A DNA stretch of 64,000 nt, taken from the NCBI GenBank assembly GCA_027451905.1, contig DAIDHV010000001.1:410667-474666 (forward strand), in the 5' to 3' direction. The DNA is from Armatimonadota bacterium (GTDB taxonomy: Bacteria; Armatimonadota; Fimbriimonadia; Fimbriimonadales; Fimbriimonadaceae). Each line of letters starts with the position of its first letter. Position 1 is the first letter of the stretch. The notes under the pieces are model-generated. The model had not been told where the DNA came from, searched no databases, and saw only the letters and a program-made list of their open reading frames with translations. This document shows positions 17,280-27,064 of this stretch, in pieces. A program made the position numbers and the translations under genes.

Positions 17280-20200
17280 CTAATCCGTCTCGAACTTCAC
17301 AGTAATGATTTCGAACGGTTTGTACTCAATCATAACTTGATCTTCAACCGCTTCTAGCTCCTCAATTGGCTTTTCATCTAAGCTGCACAGCCATGCCGAT
17401 CGAAAACTCTTGATGATGGATAACGGAGCCTTCCCTTTGGCATTGTGAGATTCGTAAAGCCGCACAATCATTCCCGTTCCGTCTTCCGCTCTCTTTACGG
17501 TCTCAACAACAAGGTTTCGGTCCTCGCAAAAAACAAAGGGCGGTAGTTTTCCAGACTCACCCTTTGAAGGGGCCAGATGGGCCGACCTCGTTTCGGCGTT
17601 AATGGCATAAGAAGTTTGGACAACTTCCCCAAGATTCAATCCTCCAAAATGGGGATACAAAACATAGGTGAACCGATGCTCTCCCATGTCACATTCAGGA
17701 TCAGGAGCCTTCGGCGAACGGAGGAGGCTTAACCTCATTACCCCATTTTTGACGTCATAACCATATTTGCCGGTATTGATCAAAGCCACGCCATGATCGG
17801 CCTCGCTTAAATCAGCCCATTTCTGAGCGCAGACTTCAAATTTAGCCATATCCCAAGTTGTGTTGTCGTGGGTGGGCCGCTCAACGTGACCAAATTGAAT
17901 TTCAAAGGCAGCTCGCGCGCTGTTGATGTTGAGAGGAAATGCCACTTTGAGCATTTTGTCTTCTTCGTGCCAGTCCACCCAAGTGTCAAACCGAATGCCA
18001 GGTGTTGGGCCAAGCGAAATGCGCTGCTTAATCGTTGACTTCCCAAATGTCTTCACCACTTCGACCGCAACTCGAACCGGACCCCGCTCCACCACTTCGA
18101 AGCTCTCGCTCTTAATCAGAGGCTTAGCGGTTTCACCGGAATAGACATCCACATCCCAAGCCGACCAGAACAAAGGATGGTCATCTAAGATTTGGAACAT
18201 GTTGGCAAGTTCTCCCGGCGCAATAAATTCAGAACCATCATCAAGACTTTGGATGCTGACAATGTTTCCGTTAGAGTCAAACCGTACCGACCACTCGTCG
18301 TTTTCCAACTTGCGTGAATTGGCTTTGAGGCGGGCCCTTGTTGAAACACTTTGTCTCCGAAAATCGGCTATGGCCACCGAGCCCATAGCCGCAGCGGGAG
18401 TTTCGAAGATCACCTGTTTGTCTCCCCACAAGTCAACCACCTGAACGGGAAACGTGTCATCTCCACACACAACCGATTCTGGGAATTGGCCCTCCTTAAA
18501 GTGGTGCGCACTCACCTGGCTTTGGGTTGTTAGGGTTGTGTTGTGGAACAAGGCCATCGGCTTTTCACACTGATTCGTATCCAGTTTCGCACCAATTTGG
18601 GCCAAGGATTTTTCGATAAGGGCGTTGCCTTTTTCTAAGATTTCGGCATAGTCACGATCTGAATCTCGATACACTTCATTGACAGACGAACCAGGAATAA
18701 TATCGTGAAACTGGTTCAACAGCACTAATTTCCAGAGTCGCTCTAGTTCATCGCTTGGGTACTTCGCGGTTGAAAAGGAGGCAAGCCATTCTGCGTCTCT
18801 TAGTAAAAACTCGCTGAAGCGGTTACCACGTTTGTTGGCGGCTTGGCTTGTGTAGGTGCCTCGGTGAAGTTCCAGATAAAGTTCTCCAACCCAAGTCATC
18901 AAGTCTTTGCTCTTTTCGTATGATTCTTTAAAGAAGTCAAGGGCATGCTTGCCAAAATTGATTTCTGGATAACTTGGTGCAAGTCTTCCTCGCTTTAAGA
19001 GGGCAAGATGCCTTTCAGTTGGGCCTCCGCCTCCATCGCCAAACCCAAAGGCGTACAGAGATTGGTCAGCGCGTGAATGGTCTTTGTAATTCCTTACCGA
19101 GAATACAATTTCCTTTGGCTCTGCACTGCCGCAGTAGGTGTCGGACGGCAAAAAGTGGCTCCAGACCTTGGTTCCATCAATGCCCTGCCACCAAAATGTG
19201 TGGTGGGGAAACTTGTTGAACTGATTCCAAGAGATTTTTTGAGTGAGAAAGTACTTAATTCCAAACTTGGTGAGAATCTGAGGCAGAGCTGCCGAATACC
19301 CAAAGACGTCGGGAAGCCACATGTCTTTGGTCTCCACCCCAAGCTTTTTACGGAAGTACTCCATGCCGTACAAGAACTGGCGGATTAATGATTCGCCGCC
19401 CGTGAGATTGCAGTCGGCTTCCACCCACATCGAGCCAACCACTTCCCACTGCCCTTTCTTAATGGCAGATTTGACCTCTTCGAACAATTTGGGATACTCG
19501 TTCTCTAACCACTCATATTGGGAAGCCTGGGAATGCACAAAAACATACTCGGGATGCTTTTCCATCAGCCGCAGCTGGTTTGCAGCGGTATGGGCCATCT
19601 TGAGATGAGTAATGGATAGAGGCCATAGCCATGCGGTGTCTAAGTGGGCATGACCGACCGGTGTCACCGCGTGCTTAAATTCTCCGTTGAGTTGGCCGAG
19701 GCAATCTTTGATTGCTTTTCTGCTCTTCTGAATGGATTCTGGCACCTCAAAATTGAAGGCATTAATCGCGTCGTTTAACCCCCGAAGAATGATGGTGTAA
19801 GCAGGGTCTTTTTCATCAATCGTGTCTAGCAAACTCTTGGCAAAGTCAAAATCGTAAACAAGCTCTTGGATTGGTCTTCTAAAGACAACCAATTTAGCTT
19901 CCTTAACCTCCTCTGCCATCGGAGTCCGAGGCTTTTCTTTTCCATGAACGGTTGTTTGGGGGTTTCTGGTGTACACCTGAATGTACTCTTCAACCTTCGC
20001 TCCTGCCGTCGAGGCGGGGCTTAGGGCTACGTTCCTGCCCTCCAACCAACCAAAGTCGGAATGCTCCACGTCAATCCCACAATAAGGGCTGTTGTCTCTC
20101 CACACGGTTCTTTCGCCTCCAACTTCTGCGCGGATGACGGTTTCGAGTCCTGCCATGCTTTGGGGGACTTTACCGGAGACCCGAAACCAAAAGACGGTGT

Positions 20201-20390
20201 AAGCGGGTCCATACTTGTAGCCGGATTCAACCTCTTGCCAGGTCCCTTTTTTGGCCTCATTTTGGGTGGCACAGGAACTTTCGTTGATTTCTATTTTCAG
20301 GGGATGCTCTTCCCCATAAATCAGCTGCTTGAGCTGGTGCTGCACGAATGAATCGATTCGGCGACGAGTTATGGATGTGTGCTTAAGCAT
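17280..20390 (-). CDS. Alpha-mannosidase, glycoside hydrolase family 38
   Basis: 1036 residues, standard for bacterial/class II GH38. The zinc motif GHAHLDTAWLWP (His247, His249, Asp251) opens the catalytic barrel; the nucleophile is Asp326 in WVEADCNLTGG. Large beta domains follow, with the SLGPTPGIRFDTWVDWHEED segment typical of the C-terminal half. No signal peptide is seen, so it acts in the cytoplasm, probably on mannosides taken up from outside or on alpha-mannans turned over in the cell. It stands alone. TACACT lies 18 nt upstream of the ATG. Confidence 0.93.
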   Translation of the reverse strand: MLKHTSITRRRIDSFVQHQLKQLIYGEEHPLKIEINESSCATQNEAKKGTWQEVESGYKYGPAYTVFWFRVSGKVPQSMAGLETVIRAEVGGERTVWRDNSPYCGIDVEHSDFGWLEGRNVALSPASTAGAKVEEYIQVYTRNPQTTVHGKEKPRTPMAEEVKEAKLVVFRRPIQELVYDFDFAKSLLDTIDEKDPAYTIILRGLNDAINAFNFEVPESIQKSRKAIKDCLGQLNGEFKHAVTPVGHAHLDTAWLWPLSITHLKMAHTAANQLRLMEKHPEYVFVHSQASQYEWLENEYPKLFEEVKSAIKKGQWEVVGSMWVEADCNLTGGESLIRQFLYGMEYFRKKLGVETKDMWLPDVFGYSAALPQILTKFGIKYFLTQKISWNQFNKFPHHTFWWQGIDGTKVWSHFLPSDTYCGSAEPKEIVFSVRNYKDHSRADQSLYAFGFGDGGGGPTERHLALLKRGRLAPSYPEINFGKHALDFFKESYEKSKDLMTWVGELYLELHRGTYTSQAANKRGNRFSEFLLRDAEWLASFSTAKYPSDELERLWKLVLLNQFHDIIPGSSVNEVYRDSDRDYAEILEKGNALIEKSLAQIGAKLDTNQCEKPMALFHNTTLTTQSQVSAHHFKEGQFPESVVCGDDTFPVQVVDLWGDKQVIFETPAAAMGSVAIADFRRQSVSTRARLKANSRKLENDEWSVRFDSNGNIVSIQSLDDGSEFIAPGELANMFQILDDHPLFWSAWDVDVYSGETAKPLIKSESFEVVERGPVRVAVEVVKTFGKSTIKQRISLGPTPGIRFDTWVDWHEEDKMLKVAFPLNINSARAAFEIQFGHVERPTHDNTTWDMAKFEVCAQKWADLSEADHGVALINTGKYGYDVKNGVMRLSLLRSPKAPDPECDMGEHRFTYVLYPHFGGLNLGEVVQTSYAINAETRSAHLAPSKGESGKLPPFVFCEDRNLVVETVKRAEDGTGMIVRLYESHNAKGKAPLSIIKSFRSAWLCSLDEKPIEELEAVEDQVMIEYKPFEIITVKFETD

Positions 20391-20534
20391 GATTGACGTG
20401 AACTTTTAAGTGTAACCTACCCAGGGCAATGGCTTGAAAGGTCCACCAGAAATGGCAAAGGCATTGCCTTTCTGCTAGGATATCAAGTTCCCGGAAGCAG
20501 TTCTGAGGCAGAGAAGCTTTCTCCTGATCTTTTT

Positions 20535-20562
20535 AGGTACTTTAGTATAGACTTTAGTACCT
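20535..20562 (+). promoter_or_regulatory. Possible operator: repeated ACTTTAGTA with palindromic ends
   Basis: ACTTTAGTA occurs at 20539-20547 and again at 20551-20559, a 12-bp period, and the block is framed by AGGTACT (20535-20541) and AGTACCT (20556-20562). It ends 7 nt before the ATG of the DprA-like gene and would overlap its promoter. Confidence 0.5.
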
Positions 20563-20569
20563 TATTCCT

Positions 20570-21919
20570 ATGAAAATGTTTCAGCTTAGCCACCCTATTC
20601 AGCCAGAAGCTAAAACCTTCTTCTTGAACAGGCACCAGAAAGAGATTTCGGAGCCGCAGGGGATTCCGGATAGGGCTAGGTTTCCTGCGGTTCAAAGCTC
20701 GTTACCCCCCCGCTTGCCCCAAGCTGAAGCCTCACTTGGATCCCCCTCAGAAACCCTTCTTTTTGAGTGCCTACTCAACTCCCCGCAACTCAGCCTACAT
20801 CCATTGAACGCAAGGCATTTGGCCCACGCCTGTCTGATTCAATTGTATTTACCTGGGCTCAATCGCCCCGTGACGCTCGCTCGGCAAGAGTCCTTTCGGT
20901 GCGCAAACATCATCTTAAGCCAAGCCCCCAAGGGCTTCGAATCCATTGTACAAGAGCTCAAGAAAGATGGCTTGGGCAACGAAGCCTACATTTTGCAAAA
21001 TTGGGCTTCACAAAAAAGTATTCAATGCGCAGATGCTGGTTTAGTACCCTCTGGTTGCGAAAATGGCTGCACAAACCGTGCTTCGGTCATCACAAGGGCG
21101 GACGGCTACTTTCCAGCCGCCTGGAATTCTCGTCGTAGAGTGTTGAGCCTGCCTGCCTTCTTTGCCCGAGGCAACGTGGACCACCTTTTGCTCCATACTT
21201 CGGTTCCGTTTCTCGAAGACTGTCTTGGTTCTGATTGCCCATTCGCTAGCTGTGATAGCAATCTCACCTTTAGCCAACAGATTGTCGCCATCGTTGGCAG
21301 CACAAGGCCAACGCGGGCTTCTGCAAACCTCGCTTCACAGCTTGCCAAAGAGCTTGCCGATCAATCAGCGTGTGTGATATCGGGCGGGGCTCCTGGGATT
21401 GACCTCATTACCGAGTCAACCGCCTTGCAGAATGGAGGCAGTGCCATCGAAATCCGCCCTTGCGGACTCAGCCAACCTTGGGGCATTTCAAATCTTGACT
21501 TCCGTCTCAACAAATCCAGTGCCAATGATGGGTTGGAAAGTAACTGCCAATCACTACTTGAAATCTCTTGTTTTCCTGATCGGGCCCCGTTTGCTACCGC
21601 TGCCGCAATGGAGAGAAATGCCCTCATTTATAGTCTTGGTGCTATCACTTTTGCCATCCAGCCCCAACTCAAAACAGGAGGAACTTGGCACGGTGCGGTT
21701 CGTGCCCTCCGAAGCCAGCTTGGAGTTGTCGCCGTTACCACCGAAAATTCAGTTGCCAATTTCGCTCTGAGAAACCTCGGCGCATGGACGTTCTGGTTAG
21801 AAGGCTCAACTCAAGATCGGCAAATCAACGATTTAGTCGCCACAAGCCCTTGTGCGGTGGTCCTTAGGTTTGGAAGAATCCGCCTCATGCCTCCAAGCAC
21901 GCTATTTCATACGATTTAG
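20570..21919 (+). CDS. DprA/Smf-like SLOG-fold protein, divergent
   Basis: 449 residues. The C-terminal half has the DprA Rossmann-like fold: a pre-fold strand region (DGYFPAAWNSRRRVLSLPAF then FARGN), the GS motif in IVAIVGSTRPTRAS, VISGGAPGIDLITESTALQN, ERNALIYSLG and TGGTWHGAVRAL. In DprA these bind single-stranded DNA and load RecA during transformation. The residues are less conserved than in typical DprA (GAPGID for GARGID, no FPxRNRI) and the N-terminal 190 residues are not recognised. A function in DNA uptake or an altered SLOG role is possible. It has its own operator-like repeat and no SD sequence. Confidence 0.7.
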   Translation: MKMFQLSHPIQPEAKTFFLNRHQKEISEPQGIPDRARFPAVQSSLPPRLPQAEASLGSPSETLLFECLLNSPQLSLHPLNARHLAHACLIQLYLPGLNRPVTLARQESFRCANIILSQAPKGFESIVQELKKDGLGNEAYILQNWASQKSIQCADAGLVPSGCENGCTNRASVITRADGYFPAAWNSRRRVLSLPAFFARGNVDHLLLHTSVPFLEDCLGSDCPFASCDSNLTFSQQIVAIVGSTRPTRASANLASQLAKELADQSACVISGGAPGIDLITESTALQNGGSAIEIRPCGLSQPWGISNLDFRLNKSSANDGLESNCQSLLEISCFPDRAPFATAAAMERNALIYSLGAITFAIQPQLKTGGTWHGAVRALRSQLGVVAVTTENSVANFALRNLGAWTFWLEGSTQDRQINDLVATSPCAVVLRFGRIRLMPPSTLFHTI

Positions 21920-22019
21920 CGGTTTAGAACAGACCTGCAGAGAACAAACACCGAGGGATTGATAAACGCAAGAAGGGATTTTATCAAATTTCTCAACCAA
22001 CGCAAGTAAACTTTATTCA

Positions 22020-23051
22020 GTGCAAGCCATCGCCAAAGCGCATCCCCAGCCAGGATTCGACCTAATCCCATTTCAGGAAGTTTCACCGCCTCCTGGCTCC
22101 GTGAAAATCCAGGTTACAGCCGGATCAGTTTGCGGCACCGACCTCCATATCTACAAATGGGATGATTGGGCATCGAGCCGCATCGTTCCACCCCGAATCG
22201 TTGGGCATGAGTTCTGCGGGACCATCGTTGAAGTTGGTGAAGGCGTGCCCGCTTCCAGAATCGGAGAGTTTGTCTCTAGTGAATCTCATATCGTCTGCGG
22301 CCATTGCCGACAGTGCCTAGCCGGACAAAAGCATGTGTGCATCAATACAAAGATCTTAGGAGTTGATGTCGACGGAGGCTTTGCCCCTTTTGCAGTCATT
22401 CCGCAAGAAAATGCAAGAACCACCAATCCCTCGATCCCTCCAAAATTAGCCTGCTTTCAGGACGCGCTTGGCAACGCGGTTCATACCGTCCATGATGGTC
22501 CCACTGAAGGGCAGACCCTGCTGATTACAGGCATGGGCCCCATTGGACTCTTTGCGGTTTCGGTGGCAAAGGCCCTTGGCGCCGCAAAAATCATCGTGAC
22601 GGAAGTCTCGGATTTTAGGATTGACCTTGCCGCTCAAATCGGGGCTGATATTTTGTTACAACCCGGCAAAGACGATGTCGAAGCGGCCTTGCGCGCGATC
22701 GCTCCTCTTGGCGTTGATGGAACCTTGGAAATGTCTGGTCACCCTTCCTCGCTTCGGCTTGCCGTGAACCACACCAGACCTGGAGGAAGGATTTCCCTTT
22801 TGGGTGTCTATCCCACCAAAATGATTGACATTGACATGGACCAGGTTATTTTCAAGGGCCTCAAGATTCAGGGCATCGTGGGTCGGCGACTCTGGGAAAC
22901 TTGGGATCTTATGGGCCAGTTGCTGGCAGAAAATAAATTGCATTTAGACCCCATCGTAACCCACGAGTTGCCTTATCAGGACGTTCAGGCAGGCATGGAC
23001 TTGCTGGCAGCTGGCAAAGCGGGCAAGGTTGTTTTTCATTTCGGAAATTGA
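22020..23051 (+). CDS. tdh: L-threonine 3-dehydrogenase
   Basis: 343 residues from GTG at 22020, close to the family length. The catalytic zinc site is Cys38 in SVCGTDLHIYKWD plus His63-Glu64 in GHEFCG; the structural zinc cysteines are 93, 96, 99 and 107. GMGPIGLFAVSVAKALGAAK is the NAD-binding motif. The CGTDLHIYKWDDW string is specific to threonine dehydrogenase within zinc MDRs. It oxidises threonine to 2-amino-3-ketobutyrate; the usual partner kbl is not adjacent. TAAACT lies 7 nt before the GTG and there is no SD. Confidence 0.9.
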   Translation: MQAIAKAHPQPGFDLIPFQEVSPPPGSVKIQVTAGSVCGTDLHIYKWDDWASSRIVPPRIVGHEFCGTIVEVGEGVPASRIGEFVSSESHIVCGHCRQCLAGQKHVCINTKILGVDVDGGFAPFAVIPQENARTTNPSIPPKLACFQDALGNAVHTVHDGPTEGQTLLITGMGPIGLFAVSVAKALGAAKIIVTEVSDFRIDLAAQIGADILLQPGKDDVEAALRAIAPLGVDGTLEMSGHPSSLRLAVNHTRPGGRISLLGVYPTKMIDIDMDQVIFKGLKIQGIVGRRLWETWDLMGQLLAENKLHLDPIVTHELPYQDVQAGMDLLAAGKAGKVVFHFGN

Positions 23052-23157
23052 TGGACCTGAGGATTAAGAACATCACCCCTTGCTCAAAAAAGAGATGAAG
23101 AAGTCACCAACTCTGTTTCTTAAATTTACGGCAGACGGGTAATCTGCAAGCCAAGTT

Positions 23158-25023
23158 ATGAAGCTCGCAGTATTGCCCTTTGCCGCTGTGGACGGCGCAT
23201 CTCCCGAACTCGGTCGGCAGATAGCAAATTTTGCCGCTGAGGCGGTGAGGTCGGCAACCGAATCAGACATCCAACAGGTTAATTTCTTGGCTCAAATTGA
23301 TCAGGGTGGCATACCCCGAGTTCAGATTTTAAACCTTGCCGAGGGACTCGCCGAAAAGCAGATGCTCGATCAGCTTTTCTCCCAGTCTCCGGTGGATATG
23401 GTTATGGATGGCGCTCTGCGCCAAACCGGAGACAAGGGATTCAGCATTGAACTGCGCTTCTCGAAGCGGGGAGAATCAGAACCGGTTTATCACGAAACCC
23501 ACGAATTTGCCGTGATGGGCTTATTTGCGGTTCTACGCACAATCATGGCCGAAATCGCAGCCCAAATGGAGCTTCCTTGGCCGCCGGCTCCTCGTGAAGC
23601 CACCGAAACACAACCCGAAATCGGGCCGGACGGCCCCGTCTTTGGGACGGATTCTGCCGAAGCCTTTATAAACTTTTTGCAGGGCTATGATGCTCTGATT
23701 TACATTCAGCAAGCTCAAGGCAGGGTTGTGCAAGAATTCAATCCTGATGACTCCATTGAAGTCCTTTTGACTTCTGTAAGGGCCGATCCTGAATTTGAAG
23801 GCTCTTACCAAGCCCTAATCGCCTTGGCAAGAATGCTTGCCGGCAACCAAATTGGATCCTTTGAAAAGACAAGAGACGCCCTAAAGGAACTTGAAGCGAT
23901 CCGTCCCGATGATTTCACCGCCTATTTTGCCTTAGGAGAAGTTTATCAAGCGGTAGGAGACATGAATCATGCTGCCGATGAGTATGAGAAAGCAGTTCAG
24001 AGAAGCCCGTTCGATCCTGCCCTTTACGTTAGGCTCGGGATTGCCCAAATGCAGGGCAATATGCCGGTCAACGCAGAGAGAAACTTCCGCAAGGCGTTTG
24101 ACCTCGAAGGAGAAGACAAGCCTTCTGGCGATTACCTCGCGATGGTTTTGGCCCAAACCAACCGCGGCCATGAGATACCTGCCCTGTGGAAATCAATCAT
24201 TGATGCCCACCCAAATAATGCGGTGGCCCATGCCAAGTACGCAATGGCTTTGTTCCAGAATGGGCAAGAGGATGCTGCCGACGCCGCCTTTGAATCTGCG
24301 CTTGCCACGGTTGAAGAAAAATCTCCCGTCAAAAGGTTCTATGCCCCAAGGCTAGCCGCCAAGGGTGAACTCGATCGAGCGATGGATTTCTATGAGGACG
24401 TGCTAGACGAGGCTCCCAATGACATCCCAACTCTGTTGGAGTATGCCCAAACTCTGCAAAAGGCAGACCGAGAGTTTGAAGTTCCTCAAGTGCTTCAGAA
24501 AGTGCTCAATAGCAATCCAGACCCCAATACAAGGGCCCAGGCGATGTCTTGGCTCATCGAAATTGAGCAGCCAAAGCGGGTGGAGAGCGTCTTAAATGCA
24601 GAAAAGAAGATTAATGACGGCGATCCTGCTGGCGCAGCACGAGAACTCAAACCCCTCAAAAACTGGATGGCAGATTACTGGAAGTTTTGGGCTCTGTATG
24701 CCAGCGCCCTGAATTCTGCTGAGGAATACCCAGAAGGCGAGGAAGCAGCGAGAAAACTTCTTGAAATCTTCCCAGGCTGCGAACCAGGTTACGGAGAGCT
24801 GGTGAGGGCGCTGAGTGGCCAAGATAAGCACGAGGAAGCCTATTTGATCTTGCAGAACGCGGCTCGACAATTGCCGCAATCCCTTTCTATTCGAATTAAC
24901 TATGCGCTTGCTGCCAAAAGATCGGGGCATGTTGATGAAGCGCGTGAACTTGCAAAGTTTTTGAGGGAAGCCATCGGTCCTAATGATGAATTAGAACCGG
25001 TCTTTGCTGAAATCGAAAGTTAA
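23158..25023 (+). CDS. Tetratricopeptide-repeat protein
   Basis: 621 residues. The first ~115 residues (MKLAVLPFAAVDGASPELGR onward) resemble the FlgO/CsgG-like nucleotide-free domain that often precedes TPRs. From about 220 there are at least six TPR-like helical pairs, for example DDFTAYFALGEVYQAVGDMN and LYVRLGIAQMQGNMPVNAER. There is no signal peptide or membrane span, so it is cytoplasmic. TPRs bind partner proteins; no partner is evident. It is not in an obvious operon, being followed 40 bp later by the HTTM pair on the same strand. Confidence 0.8.
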   Translation: MKLAVLPFAAVDGASPELGRQIANFAAEAVRSATESDIQQVNFLAQIDQGGIPRVQILNLAEGLAEKQMLDQLFSQSPVDMVMDGALRQTGDKGFSIELRFSKRGESEPVYHETHEFAVMGLFAVLRTIMAEIAAQMELPWPPAPREATETQPEIGPDGPVFGTDSAEAFINFLQGYDALIYIQQAQGRVVQEFNPDDSIEVLLTSVRADPEFEGSYQALIALARMLAGNQIGSFEKTRDALKELEAIRPDDFTAYFALGEVYQAVGDMNHAADEYEKAVQRSPFDPALYVRLGIAQMQGNMPVNAERNFRKAFDLEGEDKPSGDYLAMVLAQTNRGHEIPALWKSIIDAHPNNAVAHAKYAMALFQNGQEDAADAAFESALATVEEKSPVKRFYAPRLAAKGELDRAMDFYEDVLDEAPNDIPTLLEYAQTLQKADREFEVPQVLQKVLNSNPDPNTRAQAMSWLIEIEQPKRVESVLNAEKKINDGDPAGAARELKPLKNWMADYWKFWALYASALNSAEEYPEGEEAARKLLEIFPGCEPGYGELVRALSGQDKHEEAYLILQNAARQLPQSLSIRINYALAAKRSGHVDEARELAKFLREAIGPNDELEPVFAEIES

Positions 25024-25063
25024 AAGCCGCCTAAAATCTACTGAATACGACGTTATGTAAGAA

Positions 25064-25747
25064 ATGAGTGCCGTTGCCCAAACCCAGAATTTGGTGGACC
25101 TGCCATTGAGCAGCAAACCTGAAAGGGTCAAATTTTGGGTCAAGGCATTCGTTTTTTTTCATGTGGCGGCCATTACCATTTGGTCAATTCCTGCCCCACC
25201 GGACTCTTTTGTCAAAAAGCCGCAATTTCAGGACAATTCGGTTCAAAACTTCAGCCGCTCTCTCAATTTCGAAATTCGGCTCTTCGATCAAAACTACTTA
25301 AAATCTTCAATTGTGAGGCTCTATTTGCTCCCAACCGGATTTTGGCAGTATTGGGACATGTTTGCCCCAAACCCCGCCAATACCGATATGTGGTGCGATG
25401 CAATCGTGAAGTATCGAAACGGCCAAGAAAAGATTTACCAATATCCAAGGATCTACTTGCTGCCGATCCCAGAAAAGTACGAGAAGGAGCGGTATCGAAA
25501 GTATTACGAAAGGGCACATCTGGATAGCTACTCTTACGTGTGGCCCCAATTTGCTCAAAGGATCGCCCACCTCATGGATAACCCAAAGAATCCTCCGGTA
25601 GAGGTGAGTCTGCGTCGCCATTGGGAAGCCATCGCCCCTCCTGGCAAGGCCCAACCTAAGCATTACAACAGTTTTGTTTACTTTAACTATGTTGTTAACC
25701 AACAGACCTTGAAAGACCAAAGGAGCAGCGTTTTTGACTCAAACTAA
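25064..25747 (+). CDS. Membrane-anchored partner of the HTTM protein, unknown function
   Basis: 227 residues. One hydrophobic segment near residue 30 (KFWVKAFVFFHVAAITIWSI) is followed by a polar domain containing FWQYWDMFAPNPANTDMWCD and several Tyr-rich stretches. The WDMFAPNP motif occurs in proteins encoded next to HTTM (vitamin-K-carboxylase-like) genes. It overlaps that gene by 14 bp, and the HTTM start uses an AGGAG inside this gene, so the pair is coupled. TTATGT lies 5 nt before the ATG, pointing to a leaderless start. No catalytic residues are recognised. Confidence 0.65.
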   Translation: MSAVAQTQNLVDLPLSSKPERVKFWVKAFVFFHVAAITIWSIPAPPDSFVKKPQFQDNSVQNFSRSLNFEIRLFDQNYLKSSIVRLYLLPTGFWQYWDMFAPNPANTDMWCDAIVKYRNGQEKIYQYPRIYLLPIPEKYEKERYRKYYERAHLDSYSYVWPQFAQRIAHLMDNPKNPPVEVSLRRHWEAIAPPGKAQPKHYNSFVYFNYVVNQQTLKDQRSSVFDSN

Positions 25748-27014
25748 ATCCTCCTCAACTCCGCCTAGCGACCAAAGTTTTTGGTTTGGATTTGGATCGC
25801 CAGTTGCCCTTGGAGTTTTCCGAATTCTTGGCACCACTTGGATTTTGTTTAACCTATTTTTGCTGTCTTTTGATTTCTCCGCATGGTTTACAGAGCGTGG
25901 ATTTGTGCCCCTAGCCCTCAACGATAAGGCAAACCCGCCCATCTACCCTGGCTTTAACATTGGCAAAATTTCGGTTCATGTTCCGTTTTCGATCCCAAGA
26001 ATCAACCTGTTGGAACATGTCACCGATCCCAAAGTCACTTTGCTGTTCTACATTGCCCTTGTAGTCGTCACGATCATGACTCTGGTTGGCTATAAAACCA
26101 GGTTTAGCAGCATTGCTATGGCAGTGGGTGTTGTGACCCTTCAACACCGAAATATCCTGATTCTTCACGGTGGAGACAGTGTTCAAAGGATTACTGCCCT
26201 CTATATCGCCTTGGCGCCCTCGGGGGCAGCCTGTTCCTTAGATCGTATCTTGGACCTTTGGAAAGGCAAACAAAAGGGTCCGCCCCGCCGCGTTTCCCTT
26301 TGGCCACAAAGGATCATTCAATTCAATTTGGCTCTGATTTACTTCACCACCTGGTGGTACAAGATGGACGGGAATAACTGGCGAAATGGGACCGCAATTT
26401 GGTACACGTCTCGCCTCAAAGAGTTTTACCGCTTCCCTTATCCCGATTTCATTCGGAGCCTTGCCGTCAGCAGGGTTTTAAGCTACACGACCCTTGCAAT
26501 TGAGCTTTCACTGGGAACCCTCGTCTTCTATAAACCAGCCCGAAAGTACGTTCTTCTGGGTGGATTGCTGCTCCACGCCACCATCGAGTACACCATGAAC
26601 ATTCCCTTGTTCTCGGTTTCGATTTGCTCAATGTATATTTGCTTTTACGAAGGGGAGGAAATCTCGGCATGGGCAACCCGCGTGCGATACTGGATCGAAG
26701 ATCATTGGCCCAAAACGAGACGGATTGTGAAATGTCCAGAGGGCATGACCTACCAACCAGAAAAGCTTGCTGCCATTGAAGCATGCCACCCCTTTGCTCA
26801 AGTCTCCTACGAGACTGGCGAAGGTCCCGCCCTAAAAATCTTGAACGGAGCCGGAAAACCAGTGGGCTGGTTTGATCCGGTTGCCAAACCGGTAGGCGCA
26901 ATTCCGTTCTTATGGAAGAAGCTTGTGCGGGCTTCTTTAACTCTCCAATCAGATTCTCAGCCAGAAGAATCTTCAACCAAAAAGGGCAGAAAACAGCTGA
27001 CCGTAAGTTCATGA
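25734..27014 (+). CDS. HTTM-domain membrane protein
   Basis: 426 residues from TTG at 25734, with AGGAG 10 nt upstream. The HTTM core (horizontally transferred transmembrane domain, related to vitamin K-dependent gamma-carboxylase) is visible from VALGVFRILGTTWILFNLFL through LALIYFTTWWYKMDGNNWRN and a histidine-containing LLGGLLLHATIEYTMNIPLF. About six membrane helices are followed by a cytoplasmic or periplasmic tail. Whether it carboxylates anything is unknown. It forms a two-gene unit with the upstream membrane protein. Confidence 0.85.
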   Translation: MTQTKSSSTPPSDQSFWFGFGSPVALGVFRILGTTWILFNLFLLSFDFSAWFTERGFVPLALNDKANPPIYPGFNIGKISVHVPFSIPRINLLEHVTDPKVTLLFYIALVVVTIMTLVGYKTRFSSIAMAVGVVTLQHRNILILHGGDSVQRITALYIALAPSGAACSLDRILDLWKGKQKGPPRRVSLWPQRIIQFNLALIYFTTWWYKMDGNNWRNGTAIWYTSRLKEFYRFPYPDFIRSLAVSRVLSYTTLAIELSLGTLVFYKPARKYVLLGGLLLHATIEYTMNIPLFSVSICSMYICFYEGEEISAWATRVRYWIEDHWPKTRRIVKCPEGMTYQPEKLAAIEACHPFAQVSYETGEGPALKILNGAGKPVGWFDPVAKPVGAIPFLWKKLVRASLTLQSDSQPEESSTKKGRKQLTVSS

Positions 27015-27064
27015 GGCTTTTTTCTAAACCCAGACCCATCTTGACCCTCTCCAAAGGGTTCTAC

